In this document: piece by piece, positions 1 through 8,828 of the stretch
Numbering within the stretch: position 1 is the first letter of the stretch
How the letters are laid out: each line of letters begins with the position of its first letter
NCBI RefSeq assembly: GCF_025628895.1
Contig: NZ_JAOTJC010000006.1
Coordinates: forward strand, 45,495-109,494
Direction of reading: 5' to 3'
DNA length: 64,000 nucleotides
Source: Alteromonas salexigens
GTDB taxonomy: Bacteria; Pseudomonadota; Gammaproteobacteria; Enterobacterales; Alteromonadaceae
The notes under the pieces: model-generated
The model's database searches: none
Seen by the model: only the letters and a program-made list of their open reading frames with translations
Told to the model about the DNA's origin: nothing
Position numbers and translations under genes: made by a program

Positions 1-178
1 GATGACGGTAGTATCTATCAGTCAGGCTGCTTGGGAGGTCCCGGCCTTCGCCGGGATGACGGTAGTATCTATCGGTCAGACTATTTGGGAGGTCCCGGCC
101 TACGCCGGGATGACGGTAGTATCTATCAGTCAGGCTGTTTGGGAGGTCCCGGCCTGCGCCGGGATGACGGTAACTCTG
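1..178. repeat. 54-bp tandem repeat array with hairpin core (REP-like)
   Basis: Three full 54-bp copies (1-54, 55-108, 109-162) are followed by a decayed copy; GATGACGGTA recurs at 163 and 189. Each copy contains the palindrome CCCGGC-CTNC-GCCGGG. The only base that varies inside the palindrome is in its loop (T, A, G in the three copies), which suggests that the folded structure is what is kept. The array runs off the left edge of the window. Because 54 is a multiple of three, an apparent ORF reads through it with an 18-residue repeat; that ORF is judged spurious. Similar GTCCCGGCnnnnGCCGGGATGAC elements are common intergenic repeats in proteobacteria. Confidence 0.85.
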
Positions 179-311
179 TGAACGCCGTGATGACGGTAGG
201 TTTGAATTTCGTCTCATTCCCAGCATACAAGGTCAAAAAAAACGCTGACCAGAACAACATGGTCTATTCTTTTTAATCTGTAATAGCAGGGCTTACATCA
301 AAAGGTCTGAG

Positions 312-1310
312 ATGAAATTATGGATTAAAATACTGTTGGGCTTGTTAGGAGCCTTACTCTTTATGGGTGGCTGGGCGGCAATGTTGGAGAAGGAGTTTAC
401 CGAAACCAGTAACACCGCTTATTTACAAAGCAGCGCCGTCTTATTTCAACAAGCAGGCATTGAACCGCAGTCCAAATTTGTGCAAACCCAGGGGCCCGTG
501 CGCCGTGTCCATTACTATGAAATGGGGGAGGGGGAGCCTTTGATCCTCATCCATGGCGGAGGTGGCTATGCGTCGCAGTGGTTCCCTATCATGGAGTCAC
601 TGGCAAAATCTTATCATTTGTTTGTGGTCGATCGGCCGGGAAGCGGTTTAACAGACAAGTTTAACTATGATGGCGTAAATCTGACGAATCACGGGGCAGA
701 ATTCGTCCGTACTTTTATGGATGCGCTAAATTTGGACCGTGCTCACCTGGTTGGGCATTCTATGGGGGGCCTTTTCAGTGTGAATTTTGCTGATCGTTAC
801 CCTGAGCGGGTAAACAAGCTCGTGTTGATTGGCCATCCGGCAGGAGGCACCCTGGATATTCCACCACAGGTCATCATGATGGGCCTGCCGGGCGTGAATA
901 CACTACTGCTGAAGTTAATTGGAGAACCCACAATTGAGGGGAGCCGGGATTTCCATAACATGATGCTGGTTCATAATACGCAGCAGTTGTCGGATACATA
1001 CTGGCAAAATGATGTAAATGCTCAGCTTATTCCCGGCAATGCGCGCTCATTCAATTCACTCATCGAAAACGTCGTGGAATTTGGTGGGTTCAAAGAAGAG
1101 TTTCTAATCCATAACGCGCTGTTCACTCTTCCTCATGACGTGACGTTTATTGTGGGTGATAAAGATATCTGGGACACCGTGGATAATGCCGAATACCTGG
1201 TGTCGAACATGAGCAATGCTGCTGTTCACGTAATTGACAACGCCAGCCATTTACCCTGGCTTGATGCACCGCAAGAAAGTGCGAACCTTATTTTAAAAGC
1301 GCTGGAATAG
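312..1310 (+). CDS. alpha/beta hydrolase with N-terminal membrane anchor
   Basis: A 332-residue alpha/beta-hydrolase-fold enzyme. Residues 5-24 form a hydrophobic segment, either an uncleaved anchor or a signal peptide, so the enzyme probably acts at the membrane or in the periplasm. The oxyanion-hole HGGGG lies near residue 81. The nucleophile elbow GHSMGG places the catalytic serine at 150, the acid is probably in GDKD near residue 280, and His313 (ASHLPW) completes the triad. The family covers lipases, esterases, epoxide hydrolases and C-C hydrolases, and the substrate cannot be told from sequence. AAAGG lies six bases before the ATG. The gene stands alone between the repeat array and a convergent heat-shock gene. 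Confidence 0.85.
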   Translation: MKLWIKILLGLLGALLFMGGWAAMLEKEFTETSNTAYLQSSAVLFQQAGIEPQSKFVQTQGPVRRVHYYEMGEGEPLILIHGGGGYASQWFPIMESLAKSYHLFVVDRPGSGLTDKFNYDGVNLTNHGAEFVRTFMDALNLDRAHLVGHSMGGLFSVNFADRYPERVNKLVLIGHPAGGTLDIPPQVIMMGLPGVNTLLLKLIGEPTIEGSRDFHNMMLVHNTQQLSDTYWQNDVNAQLIPGNARSFNSLIENVVEFGGFKEEFLIHNALFTLPHDVTFIVGDKDIWDTVDNAEYLVSNMSNAAVHVIDNASHLPWLDAPQESANLILKALE

Positions 1311-1390
1311 GTAATATTACTTCAATAGTGTGTGGGGCTTGCTATGCTGCCACATAAATAACAGGGTTTTCTGTGTACTCCCGCAGCGCA

Positions 1391-1417
1391 ATAAAAAACG
1401 GCGCCAGAGGCGCCGTT
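1391..1417 (-). terminator. Rho-independent terminator of the hsp20 gene
   Basis: A perfect 9-bp stem (AACGGCGCC / GGCGCCGTT) with an AGA loop. On the minus strand it is followed by a run of six T. It lies just after the stop codon of the small heat-shock gene. Confidence 0.85.
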
Positions 1418-1440
1418 CAGTGTCCGGGAAGACGGGTGTA

Positions 1441-1869
1441 TCAGGCGTTGCCTATCTCAATGAGTTTTGGCTTTTTCGCCTCAGGTATGACTCGCTCCAT
1501 ATCGATATGCAGCAGGCCATTAGCCATATCTGCACCTACCACGTTCACGTGATCGCCAAGTTGGAACTTACGTTCAAAACTCTTTTCTGAAATCCCTTTA
1601 TGCAGGAATTTGCGATCTTCCTTGTCAGTCTGGGGTTGTGGTTTACCGGCAACGGTCAGGGTGTTTTCCTGAACTTCAATGGTGACATCGTCCTGGCTAA
1701 AGCCAGCAATGGCCATTGTAATGCGGTATTTGTCCTCGGCCAGCAACTCAATGTTGTACGGAGGGTAGGCACTTTGTTTTTCGGTCCGGGTAGCTGCATC
1801 CACTAAGGATGCAAGGTGGTCAGAACCAATGAAAGAACGGTAAAGTGGAGACAGATCGATAGTACGCAT
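1441..1869 (-). CDS. ibpA: small heat-shock protein, IbpA/Hsp20 family
   Basis: A 142-residue ATP-independent holdase chaperone that keeps aggregating cytoplasmic proteins refoldable by DnaK/ClpB. The N-terminus (MRTIDLSPLYRSFIGSD) and C-terminal half (FERKFQLGDHV, then ERVIPEAKKP and the IxI-type tail IEIGN) match Escherichia IbpA closely from memory, with the alpha-crystallin domain between about residues 35 and 125. The start at 1869 is preferred to the in-frame ATG at 1875, because GAGG lies eight bases before 1869 but only two before 1875. The length is close to E. coli IbpA (137). A sigma32-type promoter and a ROSE-like thermometer lie upstream, so expression should be heat-induced at two levels. 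Confidence 0.93.
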   Translation of the reverse strand: MRTIDLSPLYRSFIGSDHLASLVDAATRTEKQSAYPPYNIELLAEDKYRITMAIAGFSQDDVTIEVQENTLTVAGKPQPQTDKEDRKFLHKGISEKSFERKFQLGDHVNVVGADMANGLLHIDMERVIPEAKKPKLIEIGNA

Positions 1870-1876
1870 AGTCATA

Positions 1877-1893
1877 TCCTCAAAATTAAGCAA
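1877..1893 (-). promoter_or_regulatory. ROSE-like RNA thermometer sequestering the ibpA Shine-Dalgarno
   Basis: In the transcript, UUGCU (1893-1889) can pair with the ribosome-binding AGGA (1880-1877) across an eight-base loop, leaving the central G bulged. That is the hallmark pairing of ROSE elements (U-U/C-G-C-U against the SD with a bulged G) known from ibpA mRNAs. A second stem upstream in the leader (GTGTCG/CGACAC, within 1928-1962) gives the leader the usual multi-hairpin layout. The pairing was assigned by eye and was not folded computationally. Confidence 0.65.
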
Positions 1894-1964
1894 TATGGTA
1901 AAAAAGGTGCCCCGATTCACGGCGGCGGTTGTGTCGACCTGATTCTTCAGCGCCGACACAACAT

Positions 1965-1992
1965 ATATAGGGCTGCGTAAACCCGTTTCAAG
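1965..1992 (-). promoter_or_regulatory. sigma32-type heat-shock promoter of ibpA
   Basis: On the minus strand CTTGAAA (1992-1986) and CCCTATAT (1972-1965) are separated by 13 bases. The sigma32 consensus is CTTGAAA, 11-16 bases, CCCCATnT. The predicted start lies about 90 bases before the ibpA start codon, leaving room for the thermometer leader. Confidence 0.8.
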
Positions 1993-2010
1993 ATACTTTT
2001 TGAAAAAATT

Positions 2011-3282
2011 TTAATTTATTTGCGACTTCACAACTTGGCCGGCCTTCATTACAAACTGAACGTTTTCCAGTTTGCTCATATCGTCCAGCGGGTTGCCGGG
2101 TACGGCGACCACATCGGCGAACTTGCCTTTTTGCAGGCTACCCAGCTGGTCTGCTTGTTTAAGTAGCGTGGCCGGGTTGATGGTGGCGGCCTGAATGGCC
2201 TGCATGGGCGTCATACCGAATTTCACCATGCGCGCAAACTGTTTGCCGTTATCGCCATGGGGGTACACACCGGCATCGGAGCCGAAGACCATGTTGACGC
2301 CGGCTTTAACGGCTTTTTCGAAGTTGTCACGCTGGCGCTGTCCTACCACCCGCTCTTTATTCAGGCTTTCCGCCAGGATCCCGGCTTCTTCGCCTTTTTC
2401 AAGAATGTATTCTGTGACGTAGATATCCATTGAGAAGTAGGTACCTTTTTCCAGCGCCAGTGCTATGGCTTCGTCGTCCAGCAAGCTTACATGTTCAACC
2501 GAATCCACTCCGGCACGAATAGCGTCTTTAATGCCGCTGGTACCGTGGGCATGGGTAGCTACCGTTAGTCCACGCAGGTGAGCTTCCTCAACCAGTGCCT
2601 GCATTTCTTCCAGAGTATATTGCTGAGCTCCCACTTTGGTGCCTTTCGACAATACACCACCGGTCGCACAGAATTTAATCACATTGGCGCCGTATTTGAT
2701 GTTGCGACGCACCGCTTTACGCACTTCCCAGGGACCGTCGGCCACGCCATCACTGTAAGACTCATATTCAAATGGCAGCAGGTTACTGTCACAGTGTCCG
2801 CCTGTTACCCCCAATGAGGGGCCGGCAACAAACATTCTTGGCCCCATTACATCGCCGGCGTTGATGGCGTCGCGTAACGCTACGTCGGCAAAGCCTGGGG
2901 CACCAACATTACGTACCGTGGTAAAACCGGCCAGCAACGTGTCTTTGGCGTGCTTAACGCCCGTGATCGCGGCTCGGGGCAGGGAAACGGCCAGCCGCTT
3001 GTAGCCGTGTTTGCTGGCGTCGCTTGTCAGGTGAACGTGCATGTCCATAAAGCCCGGCATGAGTGTGGCATCACCCAGTGCAATGGTGTCAGCACCATCA
3101 GGCACGGTAATTTGCGAACGTTTCCCGGCATCCACAATGGTGTCGCCTTCGATAACTACTACCGCATCGCTTACCACGGTGCCATCATCAACATTTAACA
3201 TTCTGTCTGCGGTTAACACCGTGGTCGTCGCTGAGGCACTGCCCGCCAGCCCGATAGCCAGCAACATCATAAGCACTTTCAT
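2011..3282 (-). CDS. secreted metal-dependent amidohydrolase (imidazolonepropionase / Xaa-Pro dipeptidase-like)
   Basis: A 423-residue amidohydrolase-superfamily enzyme (COG1228-type) with a signal peptide ending near ASA (residue 18), so it is probably periplasmic. The metal ligands are visible in order: the HxH pair in DMHVHLT (about residue 81), the candidate carboxylated lysine in VIKFCATGG, His in THAHG, His in VEHVS and Asp in GSDAG. Known relatives hydrolyse Xaa-Pro or other N-acyl amino-acid and dipeptide bonds, and the true substrate is not evident. Another secreted amidohydrolase of the same superfamily lies at 18261-19631. The two are related only at superfamily level and are not tandem duplicates. 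Confidence 0.85.
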   Translation of the reverse strand: MKVLMMLLAIGLAGSASATTTVLTADRMLNVDDGTVVSDAVVVIEGDTIVDAGKRSQITVPDGADTIALGDATLMPGFMDMHVHLTSDASKHGYKRLAVSLPRAAITGVKHAKDTLLAGFTTVRNVGAPGFADVALRDAINAGDVMGPRMFVAGPSLGVTGGHCDSNLLPFEYESYSDGVADGPWEVRKAVRRNIKYGANVIKFCATGGVLSKGTKVGAQQYTLEEMQALVEEAHLRGLTVATHAHGTSGIKDAIRAGVDSVEHVSLLDDEAIALALEKGTYFSMDIYVTEYILEKGEEAGILAESLNKERVVGQRQRDNFEKAVKAGVNMVFGSDAGVYPHGDNGKQFARMVKFGMTPMQAIQAATINPATLLKQADQLGSLQKGKFADVVAVPGNPLDDMSKLENVQFVMKAGQVVKSQIN

Positions 3283-3402
3283 AACTCATCCTTTGGTAAA
3301 GTTTTGCTTCACTTTACTGTATAAAGCGTTAATTGGAAGCGGGAGTGAGCAGTGACAGGGTAAGTGGGCGAGCGGATGAGATAAGTGCCGGGCGGGCAGG
3401 TA

Positions 3403-4908
3403 TTAATGCTGTGAGCGTCGCTGGCGGGCCACCGCCAGACCGAGCAGTAACAGCGTCAGGCCGCCAGGCAGGAAGTCGCCGAAATAGTGATAAGGGGTCA
3501 TACCCCGGGTGGTGGTAATGGGCGCAGTGATACTGCCCGCCTCAAATTGCGCCAGCTGGGAGATGGTCTGGCCCCGGTGATCCACAAAAGCGGTGATGCC
3601 ATTATTGGTAGCGCGTACCAGCGGGCGGCCCATTTCAGCAGCCCGGGCGCGGGCGATTTGCAGGTGCTGGGCGGGGCCGTGGGAGCGGCCAAACCAGGCA
3701 TCATTGCTCACAGTAATGATCATATCTGTGTTGTGATGTACGTTGGCCATGACCTGGCGGGGAAAAGCAATTTCGAAACAAATCGCCGGCGCCAGACGAA
3801 TACCATTTGCCAGCAGGTTACGTTGCTGGAAGTCACCCCGCGAAAACGATGACATCGGCAGATCAAACAGCGGCGCCAGAGGGCGTAGTAAATCTTCAAA
3901 CGGGACAAACTCGCCCACCGGGAGTAAATGGTGTTTAGCGTACCGGTTGTTATGAGAGTACTGATAGTGACCGGACTCATCACTTGAGTCGGCCTTGCCC
4001 AGCACCAGTAAACTGTTCCAGACTTCCTCTGATTCCCAGTTGTAGTTGACGATGCCGGTAATAAGGGCGGTATTTTCCTGCGCGGCGCGGGCATCCACCT
4101 CAGCCAGATAATCCAGTGCAAGATATTCCATTTTGGGAATCGCCGCTTCCGGCCAGATAATCAGATCGCTGTCCCACAGCCCCTCTGTCAGAGTGCGATA
4201 CTTCTTCATAGTGGGCGCGTCCTGCTCCGGGATCCAGCGCAGCGACTGCTTAATGTTCCCCTGCACCATGGCAACCTGATAGGTTTTATGGGGCGTGACC
4301 CAGTTATGTTGTCCCGCCACCCAGCCACTGACATAGGCAATGGCAATGGCCAGTGAGGCCCGTAGCCAGCTTGCCCGGTCACTGGACACCGCTAATAATG
4401 CGGCCAGCGCGACCAGCAAGGCGGATACGCCGGTCTCACCGAGAATGGGAAACCAGCCCTGTAACGGACTGTCTAACTGACTGTAACCTATTGACAGCCA
4501 CGGGAATCCGGTGAGTACCCAACTGCGCAGCCATTCACTGAGCATCCAGCATGCCGGCAACGCCAGCGGCCACAACCGGGCCGCGAAGAAGCGTTTGGTA
4601 AGGTAGAATGCCAGTGCAGGATATAGTGCCAGATAGCCGCACAATAACGCCATCAGGGCCACCGAGGCTATCAGCGGCAGGCCACCGAAGTCGGCAATAC
4701 TCACATGCACCCAGCTGATCCCGGCGCCAAACCAGCCTAATCCAAACAGCCAGCCAGCTTTAAAGCCATTGCCGGGTAATTTGGCAAGCTGTCGCACGCC
4801 CAATGCCAGTGCGACCAGCGCCACCGGCCAGGCATAAAAAGGCGAGAATGCCAGCGTTAAGCTGGCACCACTGGCAATGAGCAGTAAACAGACGACCAGA
4901 GAGTTCAG
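3403..4908 (-). CDS. lnt: apolipoprotein N-acyltransferase Lnt (non-canonical start)
   Basis: Inner-membrane enzyme that N-acylates the lipid-modified cysteine of lipoproteins, the last maturation step. It has an N-terminal multi-helix membrane part and a nitrilase domain with the catalytic triad in IIWPEAAIP (Glu254), RYAKHHL (Lys325) and APAICFE (Cys377), numbered from the chosen start. No ATG, GTG or TTG lies in frame between the corC stop and a GTG at 4824. Starting at that GTG would cut into the conserved first helix, which reads LTLAFSPFYAWP just upstream. A CTG at 4908 has GGAG nine bases before it and gives 501 residues (E. coli Lnt: 512). I therefore call 4908 but keep 4824 as the alternative. 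lnt follows corC in the same frame. Confidence 0.9.
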   Translation of the reverse strand: MNSLVVCLLLIASGASLTLAFSPFYAWPVALVALALGVRQLAKLPGNGFKAGWLFGLGWFGAGISWVHVSIADFGGLPLIASVALMALLCGYLALYPALAFYLTKRFFAARLWPLALPACWMLSEWLRSWVLTGFPWLSIGYSQLDSPLQGWFPILGETGVSALLVALAALLAVSSDRASWLRASLAIAIAYVSGWVAGQHNWVTPHKTYQVAMVQGNIKQSLRWIPEQDAPTMKKYRTLTEGLWDSDLIIWPEAAIPKMEYLALDYLAEVDARAAQENTALITGIVNYNWESEEVWNSLLVLGKADSSDESGHYQYSHNNRYAKHHLLPVGEFVPFEDLLRPLAPLFDLPMSSFSRGDFQQRNLLANGIRLAPAICFEIAFPRQVMANVHHNTDMIITVSNDAWFGRSHGPAQHLQIARARAAEMGRPLVRATNNGITAFVDHRGQTISQLAQFEAGSITAPITTTRGMTPYHYFGDFLPGGLTLLLLGLAVARQRRSQH

Positions 4909-4914
4909 CGCGTA

Positions 4915-5772
4915 TTACTCCAGTGAGGGAACCGAAACCTTGAGCTGAACCAGCCGCCGTTTATCAGAATGGGTGATTTTAAACTGAATGTCACCAATGG
5001 TAATTTCGTCATTGGTGGCGGGCATATGCCCGAAAGCTTTGAGCACGATGCCGCCGATGGTGTCGGCTTCTTCTTCGCTGAAGCTGGTTTCAAAGAACGT
5101 GTTAAATTCTTCCACCGGGGTCAGCGCTTTTACCGAATAGGTATATTTGTTAAGCGGACGAATGTCGTCGGTACCATCTTCTTCAACATCGTATTCGTCT
5201 TCAATTTCACCGACGATAATTTCCAGAATATCTTCGATGGTGACCAGCCCGGAAACGCCGCCGTATTCGTCAACGACAATGGCCATGTGATAGCGCTGCT
5301 GACGAAACTCTTTCAGTAACACATCCACCCGTTTACTCTCGGGGACGATCACTGCCGGTCGCAGAACATCACGTAACTGAAATTCGCGTTCCGGATTAAA
5401 CGCATAGCTGAGCAGATCTTTGGCCAGCAAAATACCTTCAATGTGATCTTTATCTTCGCTGATCACAGGAAAACGGGAGTGAGCAGACTCAAGCATTACC
5501 GGCAGAAACTCTTCTACCTTTTGCTCAATATCGATGGTGGTCATTTGTGCGCGGGGGATCATGATGTCGCGCACGCGCATGTCGTTTACGCCAATCACGC
5601 CTTCAATCATTTCACGTGTTTGGGGGTCAATTAACTCGCGCTGTTCGGCTTCGTTGATGACCTCTACCAGGTCTTGCTTGCTTTGCGGCTCGCCGGAGAA
5701 TGACAGTTTTAATTTGTTAAACCAACTTTTTCCCTGGGAGCCGTTGGTAGAGTGGGGGTTGTCGTCGCTCAT
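4915..5772 (-). CDS. corC: CorC/YbeX family magnesium-cobalt efflux protein
   Basis: A 285-residue cytoplasmic protein with a pair of CBS domains (about residues 65-190; typical stretches MRVRDIMIPRAQM and VDEYGGVSGLVTIEDILE) and a C-terminal CorC_HlyC transporter-associated domain (about 205-285). The family is linked to Mg/Co homeostasis and, through its fixed position beside ybeY/ybeZ, to ribosome maturation and lipoprotein genes. Its stop codon lies six bases before the proposed CTG start of lnt, and the GGAG that would serve lnt is formed by its last codons, so the two are probably translationally coupled. Part of the miaB-ybeZ-ybeY-corC-lnt order. Confidence 0.93.
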   Translation of the reverse strand: MSDDNPHSTNGSQGKSWFNKLKLSFSGEPQSKQDLVEVINEAEQRELIDPQTREMIEGVIGVNDMRVRDIMIPRAQMTTIDIEQKVEEFLPVMLESAHSRFPVISEDKDHIEGILLAKDLLSYAFNPEREFQLRDVLRPAVIVPESKRVDVLLKEFRQQRYHMAIVVDEYGGVSGLVTIEDILEIIVGEIEDEYDVEEDGTDDIRPLNKYTYSVKALTPVEEFNTFFETSFSEEEADTIGGIVLKAFGHMPATNDEITIGDIQFKITHSDKRRLVQLKVSVPSLE

Positions 5773-5805
5773 AGTGTCCGTTTTTTTAAATGTTCAGGGG
5801 TCAAC

Positions 5806-6279
5806 TTAATGTTCCCGGTAAGGATCGTCAATGTCTAATTGTGACAAAATTTGTTTTTCCAACGCTTCCATGTGTTCGGCGTCTTCGTCGTTCTGATGGT
5901 CATAGCCCAGCAGATGCAGCATGCCATGCACAATCATGTGCGCGTAGTGGTGTGTTACCTGTTTTTGCTGTTGTTGCGCTTCGGCAACAATCACCGGTAC
6001 ACATACCACTAAATCGCCCAGCAGGTTAATCGGTACCTCGGGCGGGCATTCAAACGGGAAAGACAGCACATTAGTGGGCTTATCTTTTCCGCGATACTCG
6101 TGATTAAGGGTTTGCGATTCGTTTTCATCCACGAAGCGAACCGTCAGCTCTTTGTCAGACAATTGCTGTGCCTCTGCCACCGCCGAGACCCAGCACTCAA
6201 CATCAGCCGGGCTGGGCAGGGTGGCATGGGCTTCATCGTCATGCTGGTAAGCTTGCTGGTAGTCAACCTCAATGGTCAC
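5806..6279 (-). CDS. ybeY: endoribonuclease YbeY, rRNA maturation factor
   Basis: A 157-residue single-domain metalloprotein needed for 16S rRNA 3'-end maturation and 70S quality control. The zinc-binding signature of the UPF0054 family is present near residue 115-130 (HMIVHGMLHLLGYDHQND, with three histidines). A second family motif, EYRGKDKPTNVLSFPF, lies near residue 58-73. Length is typical (E. coli 155). The start codon overlaps the stop of ybeZ by four bases, which indicates translational coupling in one operon. Confidence 0.95.
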   Translation of the reverse strand: MTIEVDYQQAYQHDDEAHATLPSPADVECWVSAVAEAQQLSDKELTVRFVDENESQTLNHEYRGKDKPTNVLSFPFECPPEVPINLLGDLVVCVPVIVAEAQQQQKQVTHHYAHMIVHGMLHLLGYDHQNDEDAEHMEALEKQILSQLDIDDPYREH

Positions 6280-7361
6280 GACTGGGTATCCTGGGACGCA
6301 TCAGTGCCTTTGCTGTCAGGCGCTGACTGCTTGGCTTCGGCCTCACGTTTTGCTGCTTCTTTTTTAGCCGCGCGGGTTCGTTCCTGTTCGGCATCGTGAT
6401 CTTCGTAAGCCTGAACAATGCGGGCAACCACGGGGTGGCGGACCACATCACCGGCTTTAAAGAAATTAAACGAAATGTCATTCACTTTGCTCAGCACATC
6501 AATGCTGTGACGTAACCCTGAGCGCACGCCTCTGGGCAGGTCTACCTGCGTGATATCCCCGGTTATAACGGCTTTCGAGTTGAAGCCTATCCGGGTGAGG
6601 AACATTTTCATCTGTTCGGTGGTGGTGTTCTGACTTTCATCTAGAATAATAAACGCATCATTGAGCGTGCGGCCCCGCATATAGGCCAGCGGTGCCACTT
6701 CAATGACGTTCCGTTCCATCAGCTTTTCCACTTTTTCGAAGCCCAGCATTTCAAACAGGGCATCGTATAAAGGACGCAGATAGGGGTCGACTTTCTGTGA
6801 CAGATCGCCGGGCAGAAAGCCCAGCTTTTCGCCAGCTTCTACGGCTGGGCGGGTCAGCAGAATACGGCGTACATCCTGCCGTTCCAGGGCATCCACCGCA
6901 CAGGCTACCGCCAGATAGGTCTTACCCGTACCCGCCGGGCCAATACCAAAGCTGATGTCATGATTGAGGATGTTGTCTACATACTGAGACTGGTTCGGGT
7001 TGCGCGGTTTGATAACGCCACGCTTGGTGCGAATATGGACTTCTTTGCCATAGTCACCCGCCTCAGCACGCTCCAGACAACGGGCTTCCTGAATAGCCAG
7101 GTGCACTTGCTCAGGCGCCAGGTCAGGAATAACGCCTTTTACTGGCTGGGTTTCAATGTACAACAGCTTGAGTAACTCTCCGGCCCCACTGGCTTGCAGC
7201 GGTTCGCCCAACACTTTGAAGGCGTTGTTGCGGTAGGTAATTTCCACGCCCAGACGACGTTCAATTTGCTTAATGTTGTCGTCGAACGGCCCACACAGGC
7301 TGGACAGTCGTTTATGATCTTCGGGTTCTAAAATAATGTCGTTGCTTACCAAAGTACTCAA
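6276..7361 (-). CDS. ybeZ: PhoH-like ATPase YbeZ
   Basis: A 361-residue PhoH-family P-loop ATPase. The Walker A motif GPAGTGKT lies at 141-148 and the Walker B-type stretch FIILDESQN near 232. Downstream, VITGDITQVDLPRG is a further family signature. The C-terminal 35 residues are charged and Lys/Glu/Ala-rich. YbeZ physically and genetically partners YbeY in ribosome metabolism, and here the two genes overlap by four bases. The N-terminal region before residue 100 resembles the non-catalytic extension of this family. Confidence 0.93.
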   Translation of the reverse strand: MSTLVSNDIILEPEDHKRLSSLCGPFDDNIKQIERRLGVEITYRNNAFKVLGEPLQASGAGELLKLLYIETQPVKGVIPDLAPEQVHLAIQEARCLERAEAGDYGKEVHIRTKRGVIKPRNPNQSQYVDNILNHDISFGIGPAGTGKTYLAVACAVDALERQDVRRILLTRPAVEAGEKLGFLPGDLSQKVDPYLRPLYDALFEMLGFEKVEKLMERNVIEVAPLAYMRGRTLNDAFIILDESQNTTTEQMKMFLTRIGFNSKAVITGDITQVDLPRGVRSGLRHSIDVLSKVNDISFNFFKAGDVVRHPVVARIVQAYEDHDAEQERTRAAKKEAAKREAEAKQSAPDSKGTDASQDTQS

Positions 7362-7391
7362 GCTGCTGATATCCTCGCTTTTCTGAATGTC

Positions 7392-8828
7392 TTACGCTGT
7401 CGGTGTAAACTGGCCTACGCCCAATGCGTCAGGCTGCTCACCGGCATGCTTTGCTGTAATAGATTGGGGCGATACGGCTACACGCAACCCCATGTCTGCT
7501 TCACGTCTGACCACGTCGCCACGCAACGAATTACTGAATACGTCAGTAATGCGAACATCGACGAACTCGCCAATCATATCTGGTGTACCCTCAAAGTTTA
7601 CTACCCGGTTATTCTCAGTACGGCCACTGAGCTCCATAGGATTCTTCTTGGACGGGCCTTCCACCAGAATGCGTTGTTCGGTGTTTACCATATTGCGGGC
7701 AATTCGCAATGCCTGCTGATTAATTCGCTGTTGCAGCAGATACAGACGCTGCTTTTTAGTTTCTTCACTTACATCATCTACGGCATCAGCAGCCGGCGTG
7801 CCGGGACGGGCGCTATAGATGAAGCTAAAGCTCAGGTCGTAATCTATGGCCTTAATCAGATCCATGGTGGCCTCAAAGTCGGCATCGGTTTCACCCGGGA
7901 AGCCGATAATAAAGTCACTGGACATGCTGATGTTCGGGCGCACCTTACGCAGACGGCGAATGGTTGATTTATATTCCAGCGCCGTATGGCCCCGCTTCAT
8001 CAGGTTAAGAATACGATCCGAGCCGCTCTGTACCGGCAGATGCAGGTGGTCCACCAACTCAGGCACATTGGCATAGGCTTCAATAATATCGTTAGTAAAT
8101 TCCACCGGGTGTGAGGTGGTGTAACGGATACGATCAATACCATCGATGCTGGCAACCAGCTCAAGCAGTTCCGCAAAGCGGCAAATGCCACCTTCAAACG
8201 TTTCACCCCGGTAGGCGTTCACATTCTGACCCAGCAGGTTTACTTCGCGAACACCTTGTTGCGCAAGCTGGGCAACTTCAAGCAGCACGTCGTCTACCGG
8301 ACGGCTGACTTCTTCACCACGGGTGTAGGGCACCACACAGAAGCTGCAATACTTAGAGCAGCCTTCCATAATGGATACAAAGGCCGTAGGGCCTTCTGCA
8401 CGTGGCTCTGGCAGGCGATCGAACTTCTCAATTTCAGGGAAGCTTACGTCAACCACTGATTTTTCACCGCCTTGCAGCTGATTAATCATTTCCGGTAAAC
8501 GGTGCAGTGTCTGAGGTCCGAAAACCAGATCCACGAACGGCGCACGCTGACGAATCAGTTCACCTTCCTGTGAGGCCACGCAGCCGCCCACACCAATGAT
8601 GAGGTCAGGCTTTGTCTGCTTGAAGTTTTTCCAGCGCCCAAGCTGATGAAACACTTTCTCCTGCGCTTTTTCGCGAATGGAGCAGGTGTTCAGCAGAATG
8701 ACATCGGCTTCTTCCGGCGTTTCTGCCGCCGCGTAACCGTGCGTTGAATCCAGCAGGTCTGCCATTTTCTCCGAGTCGTACTCGTTCATTTGGCAGCCCC
8801 AGGTTTTGATATACAGCTTCTTGGTCAT
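7392..8828 (-). CDS. miaB: tRNA-2-methylthio-N6-dimethylallyladenosine synthase MiaB
   Basis: A 478-residue radical-SAM methylthiotransferase that converts i6A37 to ms2i6A37 in tRNAs reading UNN codons. The auxiliary [4Fe-4S] cluster cysteines are Cys12 (WGCQMN), Cys49 (NTCSIR) and Cys83 (GGCVAS). The radical-SAM cluster is CSKYCSFC at 157-164. A TRAM domain occupies roughly residues 375-445. It is the first gene of the operon running to lnt and is divergent from ubiF, as in E. coli. The C-terminal about 30 residues after the TRAM domain form a nonconserved tail. Confidence 0.96.
   Translation of the reverse strand: MTKKLYIKTWGCQMNEYDSEKMADLLDSTHGYAAAETPEEADVILLNTCSIREKAQEKVFHQLGRWKNFKQTKPDLIIGVGGCVASQEGELIRQRAPFVDLVFGPQTLHRLPEMINQLQGGEKSVVDVSFPEIEKFDRLPEPRAEGPTAFVSIMEGCSKYCSFCVVPYTRGEEVSRPVDDVLLEVAQLAQQGVREVNLLGQNVNAYRGETFEGGICRFAELLELVASIDGIDRIRYTTSHPVEFTNDIIEAYANVPELVDHLHLPVQSGSDRILNLMKRGHTALEYKSTIRRLRKVRPNISMSSDFIIGFPGETDADFEATMDLIKAIDYDLSFSFIYSARPGTPAADAVDDVSEETKKQRLYLLQQRINQQALRIARNMVNTEQRILVEGPSKKNPMELSGRTENNRVVNFEGTPDMIGEFVDVRITDVFSNSLRGDVVRREADMGLRVAVSPQSITAKHAGEQPDALGVGQFTPTA

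Noticed and set aside
1..178. Tandem array as a CRISPR
   Set aside because: The units are contiguous with no unique spacers, and the period is 54 bp with a palindrome inside.
31..276. ORF with an 18-residue repeat across the tandem array
   Set aside because: It exists because the 54-bp repeat is a multiple of three; the conserved feature is the DNA hairpin, and there is no ribosome site.
1330..1590. Plus-strand ORF over the ibpA terminator and 3' end
   Set aside because: It crosses a strong hairpin and lies antisense to ibpA.
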